32,154 bases of DNA. It comes from Nitrospirae bacterium CG02_land_8_20_14_3_00_41_53. Its GTDB lineage: Bacteria; Nitrospirota; Thermodesulfovibrionia; Thermodesulfovibrionales; SM23-35. Below the pieces are notes generated by a model. The model did not search any database and had not been told where the DNA came from. It saw nothing but the letters and a program-made list of their open reading frames with translations. The first letter of the stretch is position 1. Every line of letters begins with the position of its first letter. The position numbers were made by a program, and so were the translations under genes. Shown one piece after another: positions 24,357-32,146 of this stretch. The stretch is taken from assembly GCA_002780895.1 (NCBI GenBank), contig PEUB01000155.1:1-32154 (forward strand), given 5' to 3'.

Positions 24357-25228
24357 TGCTTCACAGGACAGAAGGTATTGTCTTAAGAACAATTCCCTTT
24401 GGCGAAGCAGACCTGATAGTTACATATCTTACTCCTGATTTTGGACTTCTAAAAACCTTTGCAAAAAGTCCTCGCAAGATTAAAAGTAGATTTGGAAGCA
24501 GCCTTGAGCCACTTACACGCTCAAGGATATCATTCTGGGGCAAAGAAGATGCAGCCCTGCCGAGATTGACACAGTCGGATATCATCCATCCATTCCAGTG
24601 GATAAGAGATACCCTGGATTGTTTTTTGAAGGTATCAGAGATAATTGAGCTTACCATAAACTTTATCCCTGAGAGAGATGCTAATAAGAAAGTTTATTCT
24701 TTACTTCTAAATACATTACAAGCCATCGAAAATAATCTATCCTCACACATTCCTTCTTGTGAAAGCGTCAGAACATCTCGCACCCCCCTTTGGAAAAGGG
24801 ATAATTCCCCTCAGTCCCCCTTTAGTAAAGGGGGATTTAAGGGGGATTATAAAGAGGGTAAGGTGGTATTTTCAGATGAGAATTTATTGATAAATCACTA
24901 CAAAATAAAATTTCTTAAGTTTGTTGGATATGCCCCTAAGCTTGACGCCTGTGGAAGATGCGGGAAAAGCGGACATTCTTTTTATATATCCCATGGCTCT
25001 ATCTTATGCGAAGCATGTGCAAAAGGGATTGACTTGCCAATAAGACTTTCCGGGGCAGTTTTAAAACTCTATACCGACCTGCTTACGTGGGATGCTGTTA
25101 TGATAAAACGAATAAAACCTTCAGACAAGCTTCTTTCAGAGCTTTCGGACATAATAAATGTGCATATAAAATACATACTCGCTAAACCATTAAAGTCCGA
25201 GGCATTTATTCATTCGATAACCAGATAA
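24356..25228 (+). CDS. recO: DNA repair protein RecO with an in-frame repeat insertion
   Basis: RecO loads RecA onto SSB-coated DNA in the RecFOR pathway. The start is ATG at 24356 in a TAATG overlap; MLHRTEGIVLRTIPFGEADLIVTYLTPDFGLLKTFAKSPRK is the typical OB-fold N-terminus. A zinc-ribbon (CGRCG...CEAC) and helical C-terminal domain follow. The 290-residue length exceeds the usual 240-260: residues about 140-165 (TPLWKRDNSPQSPFSKGGFKGDYKEG) are encoded by a palindromic repeat lying between the helical domain and the zinc ribbon. The frame is intact and the domains around it are complete. Confidence 0.93.
   Translation: MLHRTEGIVLRTIPFGEADLIVTYLTPDFGLLKTFAKSPRKIKSRFGSSLEPLTRSRISFWGKEDAALPRLTQSDIIHPFQWIRDTLDCFLKVSEIIELTINFIPERDANKKVYSLLLNTLQAIENNLSSHIPSCESVRTSRTPLWKRDNSPQSPFSKGGFKGDYKEGKVVFSDENLLINHYKIKFLKFVGYAPKLDACGRCGKSGHSFYISHGSILCEACAKGIDLPIRLSGAVLKLYTDLLTWDAVMIKRIKPSDKLLSELSDIINVHIKYILAKPLKSEAFIHSITR
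24781..24850. repeat. palindromic repeat copy D, inside recO
   Basis: A C-rich/G-rich element containing the 19-nt core CCCCCTTTAGTAAAGGGGG (within 24815-24835, a perfect hairpin with loop AGT) plus flanking CACCCCCCTTTGGAAAAGGG and a downstream GGGGGATT. The same 19-nt core occurs inside the tRNA nucleotidyltransferase gene at 31744-31764. Confidence 0.85.
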
Positions 25229-25243
25229 TATAAACGCATTAAA

Positions 25244-27340
25244 ATGCTTGATAACTTTTTTAACCCAAAATCAATTGCAGTCATCGGTGCGTCAAGGACA
25301 CCGGGAAAGGTGGGTTATGATATTCTTAAAAACACGATTCAGTATGGCTATCAGGGAGCTGTTTATCCCATTAACCCAGGTGCATCAGAAATTTTAGGTG
25401 TGAAGACATATCCTTCCATTCTTGATGTTCCTGGTAAAATTGATTTAGCAGTAGTAGTTGTACCTTCAAAAAATGTGATGGAAGTCATCGAGCAATGCGG
25501 GGCCAAAAAGATAGATTCAGCTATAATCATAACCGCCGGGTTTAAAGAAAGTGGGATAGAAGGTGCAAAGCTGGAAAATGATCTGGTTAAAAAGGCAAAA
25601 GAAGCAGGAGTCAGATTTATAGGTCCTAATTGTCTTGGTGTAATTGATACCCATTCAGGGATTAATGCCTCGTTTGCAGCAGGTATGCCTGCCAAAGGAA
25701 GCATCGGATTTTTCTCTCAATCAGGTGCACTCTGCCTTGCTGTTCTTGATCGTGCCTTGCCTGAAGATATAGGGTTTTCAAAATTCATAAGTATGGGAAA
25801 CAAGGCCGATATATCAGATACAGACATTATGCTTGCCCTATCTGAAGATGATAATACAAAGGTAATTTTGGGATACATTGAAGGAGTCAATGATGGCAGA
25901 AGGTTTATGGAGGTTGCCAGTCAGGTCTCAAAAAAGAAGCCTCTTATTATACTGAAATCTGGTATTACCAGCTCAGGGGCTAAAGCAGCATCTTCTCATA
26001 CCGGGGCACTTGCAGGCAGGGAGGCTGCCTTTGATTCTGCATTCAAGCAAAGCGGTGTTATTCGAGCACATACCATAGGTGAACTTTTTAATTATGCCAT
26101 CGCCTTTGCCAATCAGCCTCTGCCCAATGGTCCCAATGTTGCTATCGTAACTAATTCTGGAGGGCCGGGGATTTTAGCAGCAGATGCCTGTGATAAGTCG
26201 GACCTACAGCTTGTTTTATTACATAAGGAAACAACAGATGAACTCAGAACTTTCCTGCCGCCTGTTGCCTCGTTTTACAATCCAATTGACATCATGGGAG
26301 ACGCAGGTGCAGAGAGATATGAAAAGGCTCTTTATACAGTATTGCAAGATGAAAAGATACAGGGAGTAATGGTACTTCTGACACCAACAGCTGTAGTAGA
26401 TGTAGAGGCTACAGCAAAGGCAGTAGTAAATATTGCCAATTTAGTTGACAAACCCATCCTTACCTCATTCATGGGGAAGAAAAGTGTTGAATCCGGTTCA
26501 AAGATCCTTATGAAGTACAATATCCCAAATTACAGTTATCCAGAAGAGGCTGTTTCCGCTTTAAATGCCATGTATCGGTACCATGTCTGGATAAACAGAC
26601 CTGAGAAGACATATCCTCATTTTGATGGTTTGAAAGATAAGGTAACCCAAATCTTTGAAGAGGTTAAGGAAGAAAATCGTGAGCGTTTAAGCGAATCGGA
26701 AGTTCATGAGGTTTTAAATACATACGGATTCAGACAGCCAAAAAGTTTGATAGCCAGGACCTCGGAAGAGGCTGTAGCCGCTTCTAAGGGGATTGGTTAC
26801 CCTGTGGTCATGAAAATAATTTCACCACAGATTATCCATAAAAGTGATATAGGCGGCGTCAGGATTAATCTAAATAAGAAAAAGGATGTGGAGAACGCGT
26901 TCTTTGATATTACGACCCATGTTAAAAACATCATGCCTACTGCCAATATATATGGCGTGATGATTCAGGAGATGATACCAGGTGGGAAAGAGGTGATTGT
27001 AGGCATAACAAAAGATGCCCAGTTCGGGCATATGATTATGTTCGGACTGGGCGGGATTTATGTGGAGGTTTTAAAGGATATTTCTTTCAGAATTACACCA
27101 TTAAGCCAGGAGGATGCTCATGAAATGATCCGGGAAACAAAAACCTTTCCGCTTTTGCGGGGGGTTAGAGGAGAGGCTGAGACTGATATCGAGGCCATTG
27201 AGAAATCCTTATTAATTTTATCGCAACTGGCCTTGGATTTTCCTCAGATTATCGAGGCTGATATCAACCCGCTTCTGGTTAAAAAGCGAGGAGAAGGTGT
27301 AGTTGCTATTGATGCACGGTTTACAATAGGGGGTGACTAA
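25244..27340 (+). CDS. acetate--CoA ligase (ADP-forming), fused alpha-beta
   Basis: Interconverts acetyl-CoA, ADP and phosphate with acetate, CoA and ATP, a phosphohistidine enzyme common in archaea and some anaerobic bacteria. The 698-residue chain has the CoA-binding Rossmann domain (FFNPKSIAVIGASRTPGKVGYDIL), two ligase-CoA domains with GFFSQSGALCLAVLD and AASSHTGALAGREAAFDSAFKQSG (the likely active His), and a C-terminal ATP-grasp subunit (VMKIISPQIIHKSDIGGVRINL, MIQEMIPGGKEVIVG, FGLGGIYVEVLKDISFRITP, EADINPLLV). It may also accept other short acids. It ends 1 nt before the downstream ATG. With acs the window offers two acetate/acetyl-CoA routes. Confidence 0.95.
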   Translation: MLDNFFNPKSIAVIGASRTPGKVGYDILKNTIQYGYQGAVYPINPGASEILGVKTYPSILDVPGKIDLAVVVVPSKNVMEVIEQCGAKKIDSAIIITAGFKESGIEGAKLENDLVKKAKEAGVRFIGPNCLGVIDTHSGINASFAAGMPAKGSIGFFSQSGALCLAVLDRALPEDIGFSKFISMGNKADISDTDIMLALSEDDNTKVILGYIEGVNDGRRFMEVASQVSKKKPLIILKSGITSSGAKAASSHTGALAGREAAFDSAFKQSGVIRAHTIGELFNYAIAFANQPLPNGPNVAIVTNSGGPGILAADACDKSDLQLVLLHKETTDELRTFLPPVASFYNPIDIMGDAGAERYEKALYTVLQDEKIQGVMVLLTPTAVVDVEATAKAVVNIANLVDKPILTSFMGKKSVESGSKILMKYNIPNYSYPEEAVSALNAMYRYHVWINRPEKTYPHFDGLKDKVTQIFEEVKEENRERLSESEVHEVLNTYGFRQPKSLIARTSEEAVAASKGIGYPVVMKIISPQIIHKSDIGGVRINLNKKKDVENAFFDITTHVKNIMPTANIYGVMIQEMIPGGKEVIVGITKDAQFGHMIMFGLGGIYVEVLKDISFRITPLSQEDAHEMIRETKTFPLLRGVRGEAETDIEAIEKSLLILSQLALDFPQIIEADINPLLVKKRGEGVVAIDARFTIGGD

Positions 27341-27341
27341 A

Positions 27342-28415
27342 ATGATTTCTTTATATGTAGGTTCTACATCAGGATATTCTGGCAAGAGTTTGGTATCTAT
27401 GGGATTAGGTCATAAGTTTAAAAAGGACGGATTCAGGGTAGGTTATTTTAAGCCAGTAGGTATTCTGCCTATCAAGGTTGATAATGTTCTGACTGATAAT
27501 GACGCCTGGCGCATTTACAGGGTGCTCGAGCTAAAAGATCCTATAGTTGATATATGTCCTGTGGTATTGACACAAGAACTTGCAGTAAAAGGTTATCTAA
27601 AGGATGTTAAGGGTCTTCTTGGAAAAATTGAAAAATCCCACCAACGGCTATCTGGAGATAAAGACATTATGGTAGTCGGTGGCTATGGCAGTATATATAC
27701 CGGCGGTGTACTGGGCATCCAGGGTCTCAAGGTGATAAGGCGCCTTAAGGCAAAGGTTGTAATCGTGGTTAAGTATGAGGGTGAATATATTGTGGATTAC
27801 GTCCTGCAAGCAAAAAAGGACCTTAATAGTAAGTTTATAGGTGTAATACTGAATAAAGCAACTCCTGAATATAAGCAGGGAATAAAGGATTATATTGTCC
27901 CTTTCCTAAAAAGGAAGGGTGTAGATATTATCGGTATCATACCATACGATTCTATAGTGGGTTCTATTACAGTAGAAGAATTGAATGACATGCTCGGGGG
28001 TAAGGTTTTATGCTGCCATGATAGGCTTAACAATCTGGTGGAGCATTTTTTAATCGGGGCTATGCAGGTGGACAAGGCTATTGATTATTTTAAAAGGACA
28101 AGGAATAATGCAGTTATTGTGGGAGGCGACAGATCTGATATCCAACTATCCGCAATAGAATCTGACACCGAGTGCCTCATTCTTACCGGTGATCTATATC
28201 CCAGTGAGATTATTATATCCAGGGCAGAACAGAAAAATATACCTATTCTTGTGGTAAGGGATGATACATATAGCGTTGCCAAGAAATTAGAAAGACTTTC
28301 TGTAAGGTTAAGGTTGCGCGATAAGGCTAAAGTAGCCCGCGGTATGGACCTGGTTACAGAAAATATAGACTTCCCGTTACTCTATAAAAAGCTTGGAATA
28401 AAAATCGGGCAATAG
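27342..28415 (+). CDS. DRTGG-domain / phosphotransacetylase N-terminal (BioD-like) family protein
   Basis: A 357-residue protein of the COG0857 type. The N-terminal half has the P-loop-like GSTSGYSGKSLVSMGLGHKF and a BioD-like fold (KPVGILPIKVDN; VILNKAT, IIGIIPYD); the middle is a DRTGG-like domain (SITVEELNDMLGGKVLCCHDRLNNLVEHFLIGAM, VGGDRSDIQLSAI, ECLILTGDLYPSEIIISRAEQKNIPILVVRDDTYSVAKKLE). The catalytic phosphotransacetylase domain is absent, so it is not an active transferase; such proteins usually sit next to ADP-forming acyl-CoA ligases and may sense a metabolite. ATG at 27342 fits AGGGGGTGA; a GTG nine bases earlier lies inside that site. Confidence 0.82.
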   Translation: MISLYVGSTSGYSGKSLVSMGLGHKFKKDGFRVGYFKPVGILPIKVDNVLTDNDAWRIYRVLELKDPIVDICPVVLTQELAVKGYLKDVKGLLGKIEKSHQRLSGDKDIMVVGGYGSIYTGGVLGIQGLKVIRRLKAKVVIVVKYEGEYIVDYVLQAKKDLNSKFIGVILNKATPEYKQGIKDYIVPFLKRKGVDIIGIIPYDSIVGSITVEELNDMLGGKVLCCHDRLNNLVEHFLIGAMQVDKAIDYFKRTRNNAVIVGGDRSDIQLSAIESDTECLILTGDLYPSEIIISRAEQKNIPILVVRDDTYSVAKKLERLSVRLRLRDKAKVARGMDLVTENIDFPLLYKKLGIKIGQ

Positions 28416-28454
28416 CATATCATAAACCCTGTCCCCACTTTATTGAAATTTTAC

Positions 28455-28483
28455 TTGACATTGCGAGGAGTTTGATATATAAA
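28455..28483 (+). promoter_or_regulatory. near-consensus promoter for the HTH/inositol unit
   Basis: TTGACA (28455-28460), 17-nt spacer, TATAAA (28478-28483). Predicted transcription starts about 28489-28490, exactly at the ATG at 28490, so the transcript may be leaderless. No ribosome-binding site is visible between promoter and ATG. Confidence 0.75.
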
Positions 28484-28489
28484 CTCTGC

Positions 28490-28906
28490 ATGGAGATTTC
28501 TTTAAATCTAAAAGGTTTTTTCTGCCCTAATGAATCTTGTGGAGACCATGGGGAAAAAGGACTTGGGAATATTGTCCTTTATCAGAAATATGGAAGGAAT
28601 CATAGAAGGCTCCTTAAATGTAAGACTTGCAATTTTAGATTCTCCGAAAGGCATAGCACATTCTTCTTCGGTTTACATACAAAGGAATCTAAGATAAAAG
28701 AGGTTATATCCCATCTTTTAGAAGGTATGAGCTTCAGAGAAACTGCAGCTGCAGCTAATATAGATAAAGATACTGTACAGAGGATATGGAAGAGATTTGT
28801 ACTTTATTGCGAGGAATCAATGGACAGTTTATTGAAGGAGTTTAATATAAAACTTGAAGACCTTATAATGCTTTTATATAAGAGGATTCAAAAGAGAACG
28901 AAATAA
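28490..28906 (+). CDS. IS1/InsA-like zinc-finger plus HTH protein (domesticated or truncated transposase)
   Basis: A 138-residue protein from the ATG at 28490; an upstream TTG at 28472 lies inside the promoter. It carries a zinc-ribbon-like CPNESC...LLKCKTCNFRFSERHSTFFFGLHT, then a helix-turn-helix, EVISHLLEGMSFRETAAAANIDKDTVQRIWKRF. This is the N-terminal DNA-binding half of an IS1-type transposase. The ending NIKLEDLIMLLYKRIQKRTK resembles the entry to the DDE catalytic domain but stops there, so catalysis is lost. No terminal inverted repeats were seen. Its stop is 3 nt before the inositol-phosphate synthase ATG, so it is either a domesticated regulator or a relic left in front of that gene. 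Confidence 0.7.
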   Translation: MEISLNLKGFFCPNESCGDHGEKGLGNIVLYQKYGRNHRRLLKCKTCNFRFSERHSTFFFGLHTKESKIKEVISHLLEGMSFRETAAAANIDKDTVQRIWKRFVLYCEESMDSLLKEFNIKLEDLIMLLYKRIQKRTK

Positions 28907-28909
28907 AAA

Positions 28910-30013
28910 ATGGATAAGATTAAAGTTGCGATTGCCGGAGTTGGAAATTGTGCCAGCTCATTAATTCAAGGGATTGAATATTACAAAGCATTAGGTGAAG
29001 GTCATCCGGACGGGCTTCTCGGCCTGATGCATTATACCCTCGGAGGATATAAACCAGCCGATATCCAGTTTGTGGCTGCATTTGATATAGACCAGAGAAA
29101 AGTAGATAAGCCGCTTAAAGAAGCTATCTTTGCCCCCCCAAATTGTACAAAGGTATTTAATAATAATCTCCCTGACTTTCCTGTAACTGTTATGATGGGG
29201 AATGTCCTTGATGGCGTATCGCCTCATATGGAGGACTATCCAGAAAAACGCAGGTTTATTATTGCAAGAAAAAAGCCGTGTGATGTTCTAAAGGTTCTGA
29301 AGCAAAGCGGAGCCGAAATACTTCTCAGCTACCTGCCTGTCGGCTCTGAAAAGGCAACAGCATTTTATGCAGAGGCATGCCTTGAAGCAGGTGTCAGTTT
29401 AATTAACTGTATTCCTGTTTTTATCGCATCCAACAAATCATGGGCAAAGCGCTTTAAAAATAAAAAGATTCCTATAATCGGAGATGATATTAAAAGTCAG
29501 ATAGGAGCTACAATCATTCACCGGAATCTAACGAGGTTGTTTGAAGATAGAGGTGTAAAGATAGACAGTACATACCAGTTGAATGTTGGAGGCAATACTG
29601 ATTTTTTGAATATGTTAAACCGAACCAGATTAAAGTCGAAAAAGATTTCAAAGACAGAGGCTGTGCAATCTCAACTCCAGAATCCACTGGAAAATGAAAA
29701 TATCCATGTGGGACCATCCGATTATGTCCCGTGGCTTATGGACAATAAGATATGTTTTCTCAGGATGGAGGGTAGAGGATTCGGAAATATACCAATAAAT
29801 CTTGAGATGAGACTTTCAGTTGAAGATTCTCCAAACAGCGGAGGTGTTGTTATAGATGCAATAAGATGTTGCAAAATAGCACGTGATAGAAGGGTAGGGG
29901 GAGTGCTTATATCTCCATCAGCATATTTTATGAAACATCCGATGGTCCAGTTCCATGACGAAGATGCAAGGGATATGGTAGAAGAGTTTATACAAGGAAA
30001 GCGAGAGAGGTAA
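28910..30013 (+). CDS. ino1: inositol-3-phosphate synthase
   Basis: Converts glucose 6-phosphate to 1L-myo-inositol 1-phosphate with bound NAD. The 367-residue form is the short bacterial/archaeal type (eukaryotic enzymes exceed 500). Motifs: NAD-binding VAIAGVGNCASSLIQGIEYY, VAAFDIDQRKVDKPL, SYLPVGSEKATAFYAEACLEAG, NCIPVFIAS, GDDIKSQIGATI and QLNVGGNTDFLNM, which contribute catalytic lysines and NAD contacts. It lies between the zinc-finger/HTH protein and the CDP-alcohol transferase, a pairing that feeds inositol phosphate into phospholipid synthesis. Confidence 0.95.
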   Translation: MDKIKVAIAGVGNCASSLIQGIEYYKALGEGHPDGLLGLMHYTLGGYKPADIQFVAAFDIDQRKVDKPLKEAIFAPPNCTKVFNNNLPDFPVTVMMGNVLDGVSPHMEDYPEKRRFIIARKKPCDVLKVLKQSGAEILLSYLPVGSEKATAFYAEACLEAGVSLINCIPVFIASNKSWAKRFKNKKIPIIGDDIKSQIGATIIHRNLTRLFEDRGVKIDSTYQLNVGGNTDFLNMLNRTRLKSKKISKTEAVQSQLQNPLENENIHVGPSDYVPWLMDNKICFLRMEGRGFGNIPINLEMRLSVEDSPNSGGVVIDAIRCCKIARDRRVGGVLISPSAYFMKHPMVQFHDEDARDMVEEFIQGKRER

Positions 30014-30049
30014 CAGTAAAACCAGTTAGCATTATCAAAGTTCAATGTT

Positions 30050-30616
30050 ATGCTTAGTGCTAAACTTGGGCATTTTCTTGATAGTCCGCTCAGTCCGATT
30101 GTAAAACGAATTCCATTAAGTCCAGATACCCTCACAATAATCGGTTTTCTTATAACGGTAATTGCAGCCCTTGTTATTCCTCTTAACATCAAACTTGGCG
30201 GTATATTAATTTTAATAGGCGGAATGTTTGATATACTTGATGGCATAGCTGCAAGAACAAGAGGAAAGACTACCAGATTCGGTGCATTCCTTGACTCAGT
30301 ACTCGACAGATATTCTGATGCATTCCTTTTCCTCGCCATTGCTTGGTATCTTGCTGAAAAAGGTAACCACACAGGAGCACTGCTCAGCCTCGGTACATTA
30401 GTTGGTGCTTTTTTGATAAGTTATACAAGGGCAAGGGCAGAGGGCCTCGGAGAATCATGTCATACAGGGATTATGGAAAGGCCAGAACGAATTATCCTCT
30501 TAATATTCGCAACCTTAACTGGATGGCTTGTCCCGGTATTATGGATTATGTTGATACTTACACATATTACAGTCATTCAGAGGATTTATCATGTATGGAG
30601 GCAGATGAATCGGTGA
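30050..30616 (+). CDS. CDP-alcohol phosphatidyltransferase, phosphatidylinositol-phosphate-synthase-like
   Basis: Membrane enzyme that joins CDP-diacylglycerol to an alcohol headgroup. The 188-residue protein has the complete signature D64-G65-x2-A68-R69-x8-G78-x3-D82-x3-D86, and five or six hydrophobic helices. Early residues KRIPLSPDTLTIIGF are typical of the family. Next to inositol-3-phosphate synthase the most economical reading is synthesis of phosphatidyl-myo-inositol phosphate (or the archaetidyl equivalent); PgsA or a cardiolipin-type enzyme cannot be excluded by motif alone. It starts 36 nt after the ino1 stop and has no strong ribosome site. Confidence 0.88.
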   Translation: MLSAKLGHFLDSPLSPIVKRIPLSPDTLTIIGFLITVIAALVIPLNIKLGGILILIGGMFDILDGIAARTRGKTTRFGAFLDSVLDRYSDAFLFLAIAWYLAEKGNHTGALLSLGTLVGAFLISYTRARAEGLGESCHTGIMERPERIILLIFATLTGWLVPVLWIMLILTHITVIQRIYHVWRQMNR

Positions 30617-30677
30617 GAATGCCGAGCTTAAGGCATTCAATCCAGGGAAGGCCCTCTCAAGCCATGCCGGGTCATTA

Positions 30678-30705
30678 TTAAAAAATCTACAATCCCTTAA
30701 AAGGG
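30678..30705 (-). terminator. possible terminator downstream of tRNA-Gly
   Basis: On the minus strand TCCCTTTTAAGGGA is followed within 8 nt by TTTTTT. The stem is only five to six base pairs, so this is a weak candidate. Confidence 0.35.
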
Positions 30706-30710
30706 AGTGA

Positions 30711-30785
30711 TGGAGCGGGCGGCGGGATTTGAACCCGTGACCTTCAGCTTGGGAAGCTGACACTCTACCGCTGAGTTACGCCCGC
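30711..30785 (-). tRNA. tRNA-Gly (anticodon CCC)
   Basis: Minus strand folds as a full cloverleaf: acceptor GCGGGCG/CGCCCGC, D arm AACTC-AGCGGTA-GAGT, anticodon stem TCAGC/GCTGA around loop TTCCCAA (anticodon CCC at 30751-30753), T arm ACGGG-TTCAAAT-CCCGC. The discriminator is U and the 3' CCA is encoded (30711-30713). It reads GGG codons. Confidence 0.97.
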
Positions 30786-30794
30786 AATACTAAT

Positions 30795-30823
30795 TTTATA
30801 AATCATACCTGTCCAAAAGTCAA
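30795..30823 (-). promoter_or_regulatory. promoter of tRNA-Gly
   Basis: Minus strand TTGACT (30818-30823), 17-nt spacer, TATAAA (30795-30800), ending 9 nt before the mature tRNA 5' end. Confidence 0.75.
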
Positions 30824-30901
30824 GGAAGGTTCTACAATAACAGCAATTCTCGGTAAAATTTTCCTCAAATCCTTTACAATAACCATTTCACAAAAGATTA
30901 T

Positions 30902-32146
30902 ATGTTAATATTTACCATGATACTTTCACATTACGAGCTCAAGACTAAGATACTCGCAGAGAGATATAACTCAATCATCTTCGAGGTTGGAAAGAATAGA
31001 GATTTATACCTTGTTGGTGGTTATATTCGCGACATTTTTAGAGGCATACATTCTCCAGATAGAGATTATATTGTTAGCGGAGACATAAGAACATTTGTTA
31101 AAGAAATCAGAAAAGTTATTGGGGGCACTCTAGTCAAATTCAAAAAGGGAGACATGATAAGGATTGCCTTTAAAGATGGTCTCACATTTGATTTTTCAAA
31201 ACTTATTGGTACACTTAAAGAAGATTTGTCAAAAAGGGATTTTACCATTAATGCAATCGCTTGGTCACCCGAAAAAGAAATTATAGACCTTTGTAATGGA
31301 CTGGAGGACTTAAAAAGGAAGCGAATACGTTCTCTATCAAGTGAAAACTTAATTTCTGATCCCCTGAGAATGCTCAGAGCCTACAGGTTTGCGGCTGAAA
31401 TAAACGGTTCAATAGAAAAAGGAACGCGTGATTCAATAAAAACACTGAATAATAATATTAAAAAGGTATCTTCTGAAAGAATAACTTTAGAACTTTTCAA
31501 TTTGTTAAACTCAAAACATTCAGCAAGGTATCTGAAGATGGCACTTTCTGATGGACTCTTAACTGATATTTTATCCATTCCCTATAGAAACTTAGAGCGC
31601 AGCATTAAAGAAATTTCTAAACTCGAACAAACTACAATTAATAAACTTCCATCAAAAATTCAAGCTTTACTTAAAAGGATATTTTCTCAAAACCTTACAT
31701 ATAAAGGATTGTTCTGCCTGGAGCTTTTAATAATCCCCCCACACCCCCCTTTAGTAAAGGGGGGCAGGGGGGATTTTCAGGTAAAAATTAAGATGAGCTC
31801 TGCTATCAATAAACGCTTAGAATTGAGCCATAAAGGTATCAAGGAGCTAAAAAGAAAAGGAGTTGACTTGAAGAATAGATTGTTCGACATATTTTTAATA
31901 TCAAAAGAAGCAGCGCCTGACATCCTGATTATAAAAGGTAGGTTAGATTTGATAAAAGATTACCAAAGGTTTAAGAGAATTTGGAATAAGGGGTTTTTAA
32001 GCTCTGAAGATATAATTAGCATTACAGATGTTAAGCCAGGCCCAAAACTTGGGAAAATCATAATAGAATTAAAGAGGGCTCAATTTGAGGGTAGAATAAG
32101 GTCTAAAAGGGCAGCGATAAAATTTATAGAAAAGCTTCGTGGTTGA
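30902..32146 (+). CDS. tRNA nucleotidyltransferase/poly(A) polymerase family protein with repeat insertion
   Basis: Class II nucleotidyltransferase that adds or repairs the 3' CCA of tRNA, or part of it. Motifs: YLVGGYIRDIFRG with PDRDYIV (catalytic DxD), KRDFTINAIAW, DLCNGLEDLKRKRIRSL, SDPLRMLRAYRFAAE (nucleotide-selecting Asp and Arg) and SSERITLELFNLL. The Glu that usually precedes the Asp-Pro-Leu-Arg motif is Ser. The C-terminus ends GKIIIELKRAQFEGRIRSKRAAIKFIEK. Residues about 277-292 (IPPHPPLVKGGRGDF) come from a palindromic repeat. Whether it is a full CCA-adding, CC- or A-adding enzyme cannot be read here; the neighbouring tRNA already encodes CCA, consistent with repair. Start may be ATG 30902 or 30917. 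Confidence 0.88.
   Translation: MLIFTMILSHYELKTKILAERYNSIIFEVGKNRDLYLVGGYIRDIFRGIHSPDRDYIVSGDIRTFVKEIRKVIGGTLVKFKKGDMIRIAFKDGLTFDFSKLIGTLKEDLSKRDFTINAIAWSPEKEIIDLCNGLEDLKRKRIRSLSSENLISDPLRMLRAYRFAAEINGSIEKGTRDSIKTLNNNIKKVSSERITLELFNLLNSKHSARYLKMALSDGLLTDILSIPYRNLERSIKEISKLEQTTINKLPSKIQALLKRIFSQNLTYKGLFCLELLIIPPHPPLVKGGRGDFQVKIKMSSAINKRLELSHKGIKELKRKGVDLKNRLFDIFLISKEAAPDILIIKGRLDLIKDYQRFKRIWNKGFLSSEDIISITDVKPGPKLGKIIIELKRAQFEGRIRSKRAAIKFIEKLRG
31732..31775. repeat. palindromic repeat copy E, inside tRNA nucleotidyltransferase gene
   Basis: AATCCCCCC (31732-31740) and GGGGGGATT (31767-31775) flank a perfect hairpin, 31744-31764, containing CCCCCTTTAGTAAAGGGGG with loop AGT. The whole element is about 44 bp, in frame, and shares its 19-nt core with copy D in recO. 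Confidence 0.88.

Noticed and set aside
27150-27190. FPLLRGVRGE in the ADP-forming ligase looked like another repeat-derived peptide
   Set aside because: An LLxGVRGxxxxDI segment is normal in the ATP-grasp subunit of this family, and the DNA lacks the hairpin core.
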